A stretch of DNA of 64,000 bases from Prionace glauca (Eukaryota > Chordata > Chondrichthyes > Carcharhiniformes > Carcharhinidae): positions 112,711,476-112,775,475 of the forward strand of contig CM075728.1 of the NCBI GenBank assembly GCA_037974335.1, written 5' to 3'. A model generated the notes under the pieces. It was not told where the DNA came from and did no database searches. It worked only from the letters and a program-made list of their open reading frames with translations. How positions within the stretch are numbered: the stretch's first letter is position 1; every line of letters begins with the position of its first letter. A program made the position numbers and the translations under genes. Positions 55,261 to 64,000 of the stretch are shown one piece after another.

Positions 55261-55835
55261 GGCCTCTGATGATACTTGCCCCTGAATAATTCCTTAAATA
55301 GCCACTTAAGGACCCATTCCCACCCAGCTTCACTTATTGGACTTCAGACTGGGGGATCCTCCACTCAGGGCTATGTTTCCATTGGTTCCCAGGATGACAG
55401 GAATCAACCATGGCTGCCTCTAACAGGATATTGGCATTGCCTTTATTTTGTAGATAATTTTAACTGTGCCACTGGAGGGACGGGCTACCTGGCTTCAGAG
55501 TGTCTTCAGAAACCTTGCCATGTCACTTACATTCCTGCTTTGCTTGTGACCTTTGCTTTCAGTAGTAGAATTGGTCCTAAATTGTGCTATTCCAACATAA
55601 TTGCAATTATCAAATCAGTAGCATGAATATTCTGTAAGTAAGAATTTTTTTCAAGTCGTAAGCCTAAGTTGCACAATGGTAAATCTGATGACCGCTCTCG
55701 TATAAAAATCTATGGCTTGTATAAAAATTGAACATTTTGGGGGGAAAAAGCCATCTTTTGAATCTCCTTTTTGACACGTCAACCTGATGACTATTTGGTA
55801 CAGTAGTCAACTATAGTTTCATGCTATTTTTACAG
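55261..55835. other. Intron, no exon seen
   Basis: The 116-aa frame at 55276 begins inside repeat-like text and has no domain. AT-rich text precedes the next Ig exon. Confidence 0.4.
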
Positions 55836-56147
55836 GAATTCCATCTGTTGAAGATATCAAATTTGACCCACCGGAAGCCGTATATGGTTCAGATCTTGTT
55901 TTGAGCTGCAGCATCTCTAACTTTTACCCACAAACTATTGAAACAATTTGGCGAAATAAACAAGGCCCGATACCCAAAGGGATCACAATTAAAGGACCTG
56001 TGAAGGACGAAAGAGGATGTTTTCACTTGACATCCCAATTGCAAATAAAACCAACTGCACAAGATTTTGATGAAGTATTTTCCTTCGACGTGAAGCATGT
56101 CCAATTAAAAGCTCCAGTTGTAAAACACACAAATCTAATACTTCCGG
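55836..56147 (+). CDS. Array exon 5: C1-like Ig domain lacking the F-strand Cys
   Basis: The acceptor is atttttacag at 55835 and the donor is ttccgg|gtaag at 56148. The exon is 312 bp, 104 codons, phase 1-1. Motifs: GIPSVEDIKFDPPEA, LVLSCSISNFYPQTIETIW, ERGCFHLTSQLQI and VFSFDVKHVQLK. The NFYP and Trp are classic C1, and VKH retains the VxH pattern, but Phe takes the place of the F-strand Cys. A different Cys (RGCFHLTS) occurs in the D-E region. Confidence 0.82.
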
Positions 56148-56251
56148 GTAAGTTTTATCCTAATCCTTCTATCTACAAGTTTGAAAAGTTCCACTTCACG
56201 TTTAAATGTTTGTGATTTAAGTGAATGCCCTAGACCACTCTCAAATAAGTG

Positions 56252-56545
56252 GGGTGGCATGGTGGGGCAGCATGGTAGCACAGTGGTTAGCACCGCTACT
56301 TCACGGTGCCAGGGACGCAGGTTCGATTCCTGGCTTGGATCACTGCCTATGTGGAGTTTGCATGTTCTCCCCCATGTCTGCATGAGTTTCACCCAGGTGC
56401 TCTGGTCACCTCTCACTTCTGAAAAACATGCTGATTAGGTGCATTGACCCGAATAGGCACAGATTGTGGTGAGTAGGGGAATTTCACAATAACTTCATTG
56501 CAGTGTTAATGTAAGCCTTACTTGTGACTAACAAATTAAACTTTA
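56252..56545 (+). repeat. tRNA-derived SINE, sense
   Basis: A box catggtagcacagtggttag and B box cgcaggttcgattcctggc are intact. The body has ctatgtggagtttgcatgtt and the tail has cattgcagtgttaatgtaag, 'cttgtgactaacaaattaaac'. It begins about 100 bases after array exon 5. Confidence 0.88.
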
Positions 56546-56839
56546 TTTTAACTTCAACTTTAACCTGGCAGAATCTGACTAGATATGAGAAAATGTGGGG
56601 GAAGGACACATTTATGAGCCATTTTACATTAAATAAGTAAATTAGAATTCGATACATTGGAGAAAAGACTTCAATTTAAGTTACTTAAAGGAAGGATATT
56701 TGATTTAAGGCAGTTATATTCACTGTAAAATATTACATTCGAATTAAATGCATCTTGCAAGTTCTGAACCTTTTTCTTGCCTGAAGACGTCAGTTCTTCA
56801 GCTTGTTTAAAATATCAAACTTTCAGAACAAATCTGTTA
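56546..56839. other. Intron, no exon seen
   Basis: AT-rich, about 290 bases, nothing recognised. Confidence 0.4.
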
Positions 56840-58900
56840 AGTAGAACGTAGAACATTACAGCGCAGAACAGGCCCTTTGGCCCTCGATATTGTGCCGACC
56901 AGTGGAACCAATCTAATGACCCTCTAACCTAAACTGTTCCAATGTTATCCATATGCCTATCCACTGACCATTTGAATGCCCTTAAAGTTGGCGAGTCCAC
57001 AACTGCTGCAGGTGGGGCATTCCACGCCATTACCACCCTCTGAGTAAAGAACCTACCTCTGACATCTGTCCTATAACTACCGCCCCTTAATTTAAAGCTA
57101 CGTCCCCTCATGTTCGCCATCACCATCTGAGGAAAAAAGCTTTCACTGCCCGCCCTATCTAACCCTGTGATCATCTTGTATAACTCAATTAGGTCACCTC
57201 TTAACCTTCTCTCTAATGAAAAATAACCTCAAGTCCGTCAGCCTTTCCTCATAAGACCTTCCCACCATACCAGGCAACATCCTGGTAAACCTCTTCTGCA
57301 CCCTTTCCAATGCCTCCACATCTTTCTTATCATGCGGTGACCAGAACGGTACACAATACTCCAAGTGCGACTGCACCAGAGTTTTGTACAGTTGCAACAT
57401 GACTTCATGGCTCCGAAATTCAATCCCTTTACCAATGAAAGCTAACACACCATACCCCTTCTTAACAACCTTATCAACCTGGGTGCCAACTTTCAGGGAG
57501 CTATGCACATGAACACCAAGATCTCTCTGCTTGTCAACACTACCAAGAGTCCTTCCATTAGCGCTATATTCTGTACTCCTGTTACTCTTGCCAAAGTGAA
57601 TCACCTCTCACTTTTCCGTATTAAACTCCATTTGCCACCTCTCGGCCCAGCTCTGCAGCTTATCTATGTCCCTCTGCAAACTGTAACATCCATCCTCACT
57701 GTCTACAACTCCTACGACTTTGGTGTCATCAGCAAATTTACTAACCCATCCTTCTACACCCTCATCTAGGTCATTTATAAAAATGACAAACAGCAGTGGC
57801 CCCAAAACAGACCCTTGAGGTATACCACTTGTAACTGAACTCCAAGTTGAATATTTCCCATCAACCACCACCCTCAGTCATCTATCAGCTAGCCAATTCC
57901 TGATCCAAACTGCTAAATCACCCTCAATCCCATGCATCTGCATTTTCTGCAGTAGCCTACCATGGGGAATCTTATCAAACGCTTTACTAAAATCCATATA
58001 CACCACGTCAACTGCCTTGCCCTTATCCAGCTCTTTGGTCACCTTTACAAAAAACTCTAAGGTTTGTGAGGCATGACCTACCCTTCACAAAACCGTGTTG
58101 ACTATCCCTAATCAATTTATTTCTCTCCAGATGATTATAAATCCTATCCTTATAATTCTTTCCAAATATTTGCCCACAACAAAAGCAAGGCTCATCGGTC
58201 TATAATTCCCAGGATGGTCTCTACTCCCCTTCTTGAACAAGGGGACAACGTTTGCTTTCCTCCAGTCTTCCGGCACTATACCTGTAGCCAATGACGACAT
58301 GAAGGTCAAAGCCAAAGGTTCTGCAATCTCCTCCCTAGCCTCCCAGAGAATCCTGGTGTAAATCCCATCCGGCCCAGAGGACTTATCTATTTTCATACTG
58401 TCAAGAATTACTAACACCTCCTCCTTATGTACCTCAATCCCGTCTAGTCTACTACCTGGTATCGCAGTATTCTCCTCAACTACACTGACTTTTTCCTGCG
58501 TGAATACTGACGAAAAATACTCATTCAGTGCCTCTCCTATCTCTTCAGGCTCCACGCACAACTTCCCACTGCTGTCTCTGACTGGCCCTGATCTTGCCCT
58601 AACCAATCATTTATTCTTGACATACCTATAGAAAGCTTTAGGGTTCTCCTTGATCCTATCCACCAAAGTCTTCTCATGACGTCTTCTAGCTCTTCTTAAC
58701 TCTCTCTCTTTAGTTCCTTCCTGGCTAATTTGTAACTCTCCAGTGCCCTATCTGAGCCTTCACGTCTCATCTTTACATAAGCCTCCTTCTTCCTCTTCAC
58801 CAGAGATTCAACTTTCTTAGTAAACCACGGTTCCCTCGCTCGACCACTTCCTCCCTGCCTGACAGGTACATATTTATCAAAGACTCACAGTAGCTGCTCC
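56840..58900 (-). mobile_element. CR1-type LINE, antisense, about 2 kb
   Basis: Minus-strand pieces in order: linker (near 58600-58850), ALNEYFSSVFTQEK, DKSSGPDGIYTRILWEAREE, GNYRPMSLAFVVGKYLERI, then GIPQGSVLGPLLFVIFINDL with SKFADDTKVVG (about 57720), RDLGVHVHSSLKVGTQVDKV, and FFTQRVVMAWNAPPAAVVDS. The reversed tail at 56843 reads 'agaacgtagaacattacagcgcag'. Four or more frame breaks. The endonuclease is absent. Confidence 0.88.
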
Positions 58901-59324
58901 TTGAATAAGCTCTACATTTCATTTGTTCCCAGCCCCTGCAGTTTCCTACTCCAACCTATGTATCCTAAAATAGGATTTTGACTTTTTTCTTTTGTGATAC
59001 AACTTCCTGCCTGAGTATTAATTCAATGACCTTTGTTGTCTGGGATGTCACTTTGACACCTCTGGGTATCTGTTACAAAATACTGCTGTAAAATGGTACA
59101 CCAAAGTACTCCTCCAGATCAATGCTATTCTCAAAATAATCTTTTCTGTACCAATTTAAATTGTACATCCATTGAAGGTATTACAATAATTCTGATGGTA
59201 ATCTTTGAGCAAGTTCATGCGATCTTAACTTTAATAAATGTGTGTATAATTCAAACTAGAAGATAAGATTAATTCATTTGCTTCAATAGCTAAACATTCA
59301 TGACCATTTTTATTTGTTTTTCAG
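58901..59324. other. Intron, no exon seen
   Basis: AT-rich intron text leading to a good polypyrimidine tract before array exon 6. Confidence 0.4.
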
Positions 59325-59639
59325 CTCATTCTCCTACCTTGTCTTCTATTGAAGTTGATCCAGCAGCCCCTGAAGCTAATCAGCTTGTAACATTCCGTAT
59401 CTCATTGACAAGCTATGCTCCTGAAGCTGTCCAAGTGAAGTGGCTTAAAAATGGGACACCTTATTCAAGACAAGTTAACAATTCTCATCCTGTGATTGCT
59501 GAAGATGGTCTCTTTTCATCAGTCACAAGCATACAATTTGAAGCAAATGAGAATGATCATGGGAGTTTGATCAGATGCGAAGTGCTTCATATAGCAACGA
59601 AAGAAATTCAAGAGAAAATTTTCAAATTGCTTCTTAAAG
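59325..59639 (+). CDS. Array exon 6: C1-like Ig domain lacking the B-strand Cys
   Basis: The acceptor is gtttttcag at 59324 and the donor is taaag|gtgggt at 59640. The exon is 315 bp, 105 codons, phase 1-1. Motifs: HSPTLSSIEVDPAAPE, LVTFRISLTSYAPEAVQVKW, DGLFSSVTSIQFE and LIRCEVLHIATK. Here the F-strand Cys and the Trp are present while the B-strand Cys is replaced (Ile at the aligned place in TFRISLTSYAP). A possible glycosylation site is NNS. It is the reverse of the pattern in array exons 4 and 5. Confidence 0.82.
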
Positions 59640-59912
59640 GTGGGTGTTGTTTCATGAGATTGAATTCAGAATAAAGGATTTCAATACAATTGTTATAATT
59701 GCAATATTGATCGTTTTGTTGCACTTGGAAGTACTCATTTACATGTTTGTTTGAATTGAAACTTCGTATTGGATAAACTTTTTTTATGGCTGGGATAGTT
59801 AAGTTTTGGTAAATCCAGCTTCTTTCAATACAATTGAATGGGTTACTTAATATTCTTAACGTGTCAAATGAAATAAACATTTCTATGTATTTAACTAAAT
59901 TTCTCTGTTTAG

Positions 59913-59960
59913 GTGATGACAGTGAAGATGCAGCTTATGAAAACCTAGGAAATGATGAAG
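59913..59960 (+). CDS. Short cytoplasmic-type exon with YENL motif
   Basis: The acceptor is ttctctgtttag at 59912 and the donor is gatgaag|gtaaag at 59961. The exon is only 48 bp, 16 codons, phase 1-1. The peptide is GDDSEDAAYENLGNDE. Acidic residues around a single Tyr in a YxN context are typical of cytoplasmic tails; a phosphorylated YxN is the known binding motif of the Grb2 SH2 domain. It is not an ITIM (no I/V/L at -2) and not a full ITAM. It would suit the tail of the V-C1-TM protein, yet it lies 12 kb after the transmembrane exon with six Ig exons between. Confidence 0.6.
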
Positions 59961-62733
59961 GTAAAGTCTTCACTTTGAGAAGTTCCTGTTTTGTGCATGT
60001 TTGTTGTAATCCATGATGGATCAGTATAGCATTTCAGGTTACTATACAGAATAAACCAGATATTCCTTTTTAGATCTGCTTTCGGTTATGGTAGAAGTAT
60101 AAGGCAGTAATGACATGATGAAATTCTGCATTCTATTTTCCATCATTTCTGCCTGATTTTACAGAGTTGTAAAGATGCTCATTGAGGGTTGCTGGGCAAA
60201 AGACATTAAAAAAAACACATTTAAAGAACCAAACCCAAATATAAGTAAAGCTTTGCAAAATCCTTATTTCTTCAGTAATTTCGTATTTTTGTTTGCTGTT
60301 CCAAATGATTCATTCTCTGACATTTGCCTTCAGACAAGACAGGACATACATTTCTAATTCATGTGTTCCCTAGAAGGGGAGGGAAGGGAAGGGAAATCAG
60401 GCTGGTAAGATTGCACAGGAAGCTCTTGACATCTACCCATTAGTAGCCCACACTTGGATTTATTGAAGCAGCAGCCTAGGCATGGGGATAGAATAGAGCT
60501 CAACAATTTCCTAGCTGCAGAGCATATTTCTGCCACATTAAGATAAAACTGCCACATCTGGCCATTGCACAAACTTTTCCTTGAGTGCATCAACTAATAG
60601 TTTCTCTTCATGCTATCTAATCAAATCCAATTTCAACATATCTTTAGTGCAACCTTATTTTTAATTAAAATGTGAATAGTGTGTGTGCACATAGCTCGTG
60701 ATTTTCTTAGCTGCCTTCTAATTGACAAGATGGTGTGAGTTGACTGGGTCTTGTGCCATTTCCTCAAAGCAGGAGAGATAGACCTGTGGTTGGCTGCTGA
60801 GAGCCTGCACTCTTTTTCCTTCTTTATGCTGGCAACTGGGGCTATCTTTGCGTGTAAAAATGGTTACCGTGAGATAAACAAAGAGCCATGAGACATTCCT
60901 CCTCAGTCTGACGCACAGTTTATGGCAGCAGTTGGAGAAACTTTGAACGAACTGCCGATGATTCTCCTGGCCTCCGATGGTTGTCCCTTTATTCAAATAT
61001 TCGAAGGTGGATTACAGTGCACAGAGTGGACTCCACTTTATCCATCAATTTCTGATTGTTCTTTGTTCCGTATATAATTAAAAACAGAAATCTTAAATCA
61101 TGTCATCGTTTGAGAATGGGCAATGCATCTTGATCCTTCTATCGGCAACTGGTTTTACTGCATCTTATCAATATTACATTATTTGTGCACCAACCCTTTG
61201 GGCATGTGTGCACACATATTTCTCTGTCCTGGAGGGGAGAGAATGAGCACTAGTTCTCACTCTCCAATACTGGATGCACTGAGCACTGCCTCACTGCATA
61301 CAGACTCACTTAGAAAAAGAAAGGAGAAATATAACTTGGAATAGAAATTCAGGAATGGAGCTTATGTTAATTTTAATTGAAACAGTAATTGGGATCTCAT
61401 GCTGTGTTTTCACTGAAGATTAATGAAAGCGTTTGTCCTGTGCAACCTATGTGCAAATACCTTTTCTGATTTCCTGTCTCTGTCAACCAAAGTGATAGAC
61501 TCAATCCACATACCTCTCTCCACATTGAATTGTTATATTTCAGTTTTGGGGATCTACCAAAAGTTGCCATCTTCTAAGACTTTTTCCTTGCAGAAATCAA
61601 GCAAAAAGTGCAAATGATCTGTTGTCCTTTTGCACAGTAAACCTGATACATCAGAATGCAGACAATAGTGGATACAATGACAACCTTTGCATCATTCAGA
61701 CACTGGCCCCTCTCTGAGCTTGGCATTCCCCAAGTTAGCTTTGTTTCCCCCAGGCAGCCAGACCCTGACACATTCGCCACCGCTGGTGATTGCTGCTTCT
61801 CCACTGTTTCTCGCCCTTGTTTGCTTCTGATCACTTATCAGCAACAAAAGTGGGAATAGAATGGCCTGTGTTGGAAGAACAGCCCTTTGCAAAATCTTGA
61901 ATTTCATTTATGTGCATTTGAACAGACCAGCTTGTATTCCAGCCTGTGCCAGTTTTTGAGCAATAGCTTTGGGGACCACATAAAAGGCCTGCAACCCATG
62001 GACTCCAGTTGATGAAGCCTGGTAGCAGACAGTCAATAATGCACTGGCTTCTTGAATCTTACCAGATCTGCAATGGTGTTCAAGTTTTTTGTAATATGGA
62101 GTGACTTGGTGCTTAATAGTTGATGTCATGCTAACTGTCCTACTTATCTCCTTTGGCTCTCCCTTTGCCAGTTGCCAGGATGTGATATGTTTCATAATTG
62201 TTTCAAATTTAGTAAATATCTCTGAACTGGAAACATGCCCATTCTGATGGTGCACAAATATTTCCCCAGAAATGAATAAATTGTATCAATTTGGCTTTTC
62301 TATGTAACCAAAATATAAACTAAAAACTTCTTAGTATTTGTGTATAGCACTTCAATCTCGCAGTCAAAGTTCCCTGTGTGAAGAATAGAATTCCTCCTTG
62401 TACCTCGCTCCTGAATATTTTTGTTTCTTTTTATGGCTCCATCTTCATTATTCCTTCAACTCCACATGCACTCAGTTGAGACAGAAAGATGGCTAGACTG
62501 GCTCTGACTGTTGTCTTGCTTATTTCTTTTCAAGGCTTGTGATTCATGCAGGGACATGATGACAAATGCCTCACTTCTTGTAGAATATCGGAAGCATTTG
62601 AGACTAAAATGAAAAGCCCCTAGTGTAGGAATGCAGAGCTCTATTGCTAGAATTTTCCTTGTATTAATAGAATTAAATCTATATCTATGTCACATTGCTA
62701 AGAGTTTTACTGTTATGAATTTTATTCCAACAG
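59961..62733. other. Long intron; no supported exon
   Basis: AT-rich with scattered short frames. A 115-aa minus frame (61908-62255) is the longest and is not recognised. More tail exons could lie here but none shows both splice sites and a clear motif. Confidence 0.4.
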
Positions 62734-63038
62734 ATAATTTCCAGGAGGTGTCACAGATCACTTGTCAGACAGAATGTCCTAAAGCTGGCCAGCCTGTGAC
62801 AGTTTCCTGCACAATTACAGGATCCTCTAAAGAAGACACCCACCTCACGTGGTGCATAGATGTTTACCCTGTTGAAGATATGAGCTGCATTACCAATACA
62901 CCGTTTAAAACTGGTGTAGGTTTCACCACTTATCTAACTTATGTACCAAAGCAAGAGAGTGGCAATTCTAAACTCCAACTTGATGTGATTACTGAGATGG
63001 ACCCAATTTGCAGATACTTCCAGCTGAAATTAAATTGA
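62734..63038 (+). CDS. Downstream Ig-like exon ending in a stop
   Basis: The acceptor is attccaacag at 62733, giving phase 1 (G+AT, Asp). The frame runs DNFQEVSQITCQTECPKAGQ, VTVSCTITGSSKEDTHLTWC, then FTTYLTYVPKQESGNSKLQL and ends IcRYFQLKLN before TGA at 63036-63038. B-strand Cys and Trp are present. The F strand is probably SKLQLDVIT and lacks Cys. Additional Cys occur (ITCQTEC, TWC, DMSC, ICRY). The stop follows immediately after the expected last strand, so this may be a true terminal exon of a secreted form or a further exon whose donor has been lost. It is about 100 codons long, normal for a C1 domain. Confidence 0.6.
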
Positions 63039-63244
63039 CTTGATATTTCAGGAACAGGAAGCAGCTCATTGTGATTTTGATGTGAAAGATGGAAGCAACA
63101 CCATTGTTTTTACCTTGCATCACCTATTCCATTGGTGAATGAAATGTCATCATTTATGGCCTAACGTTTTCTAATCATTTATTATGTGTTACAAAGACAC
63201 AAGGTAAATCAGTTAATCAAGAATACAGACAGCTGAATGTTTAA

Positions 63245-63665
63245 TGGAACCTAAAGAGAAAATGCTGGATAATCTCAACAGGTCTGGCAGCATCTGTAAG
63301 GAGAGAAAACAGCTGATGTTTCGAGTCCAGATGATCCTTTGTCAAAGCTCAAAGGTGTAGAAAGTGGGAGATACCGATACTGTAGGGTGAGGGAATAAAA
63401 GATGAGTCATAGCAATAAAAACAAGGGGAAAGGTTGTTAATGGCAGTCCATAGAGGCAATAGGAGGTGTGAATGGCCAAACAGCAGAGAAGCTGAAATCA
63501 GAGGATAAACTGTGACAGATGAAGTTGTTGGGGGGAGGGAGGAGATGGGTGGGAGGAGCTAATATTGAGAAAAAGAGTGGAAAAGGGTAAGAAAAGGGGG
63601 TAAAATAGGGGGAAAGAAAAATAAAGACAATAAAGAAGGAAAAGGCAGAGAACAAGTAAAAATTA
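63245..63665. repeat. Dispersed repeat (aaaatgctggataatctcaac family)
   Basis: It opens with gagaaaatgctggataatct, 'ggtctggcagcatctgtaagg', then the purine-rich segment typical of this family, as at 10608. An AATAAA at 63394-63399 lies inside it and might serve as a polyadenylation signal for the upstream exon. Confidence 0.55.
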
Positions 63666-64000
63666 AATGATTAATGGATTTTCCCCATGTTTCTAATTAG
63701 CTACTTATATCAAAATTAAAAGAATGAACATTGAGGACAGGCCTTCAAATGTACTATTTCTGAAAACAGAATAACTACATAAAATAAAGGGACAAGAGTT
63801 ATAAGTGAGGGAAGAGAGGAGATAATGAATTAACTGCTAAAATGATTACTACACACCTATTGTGCTGGGTGCTAAGGGTGAGAATGAGAGGACACGGTGT
63901 CATCTCCTGTTGTCATTCTTCAAGATCATAACTGGCCCCATTCCTGTAATGTTCCACATGTTCTCTTTGTGTGGGGTAAAGCTATGCAGGTGGCTTCTAG
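63666..64000. other. No gene seen
   Basis: AT-rich, non-coding to the end of the window. Confidence 0.4.

Noticed and set aside
47789-63038. An immunoglobulin heavy-chain constant region locus
   Set aside because: No J segments, no CH-type hinge or secretory tailpiece, and the exons follow a B7-like V-C1-TM set. Several domains lack core cysteines.

Overview
The window looks like a cartilaginous-fish (elasmobranch, shark-type) nuclear genome. The evidence is long introns, very dense CR1-type LINEs, tRNA-derived SINEs whose tRNA-like head, body and tail match the pattern I know from sharks, L2 and Penelope-like remnants, and vertebrate-style spliced immune exons. Nothing bacterial is present: no operons and no ribosome binding sites.

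Layout. Positions 1-23.8 kb are mostly repeats. They hold several CR1 copies (1.3-3.9, 8.2-10.1 and 19.2-20.5 kb), a decayed Ty3/Gypsy-like fossil (about 12.7-15.0 kb) carrying two SINEs, an L2 3' end, and one host exon at 6307-6489: the last exon of a 2-oxoglutarate/Fe(II) oxygenase, with a polyadenylation signal. From 23.8 kb to at least 63.0 kb, on the + strand, lies one large immunoglobulin-superfamily locus. Its first exons are a signal peptide (23815-23926), a V-type Ig domain (38597-38935), a C1-type Ig domain (44361-44693) and a transmembrane segment (47675-47788). The V and C1 domains resemble B7-H6 (NCR3LG1), the ligand of the NK receptor NKp30, over long stretches.

The unusual part follows the transmembrane exon. 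Six more C1-like Ig exons lie on the same strand (50.5, 51.1, 51.7, 53.4, 55.8 and 59.3 kb), then a 48-nt acidic exon with a YENL tyrosine motif (59913-59960), then a further Ig exon ending in a stop (62734-63038). Every internal exon is phase 1-1, so any combination can be joined in frame, and the transmembrane exon is itself a skippable cassette. Several array domains lack one of the two canonical Ig cysteines. I know of no B7-family gene with Ig exons between the transmembrane segment and the cytoplasmic tail. This is the best candidate here for something undescribed: alternative long or secreted ectodomains, or a second fused or decaying IgSF gene.

The introns are full of retroelements. 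Intron 1 (14.7 kb) holds a nearly full-length CR1 (27771-33236) with two 195-bp tandem monomers in its 5' region, an ORF1 with a zinc-binding-like motif and an esterase-like domain, and an ORF2 whose endonuclease is interrupted by another CR1 with a 7-bp target-site duplication. Smaller features of note are a 63-bp perfect foldback inserted in a SINE, a poly(A)-tailed retrocopy with a 15-bp duplication, and a duplicated SINE/fossil junction. Exon calls rest on splice signals, phase and protein pattern read by eye; no alignment or transcript was available.
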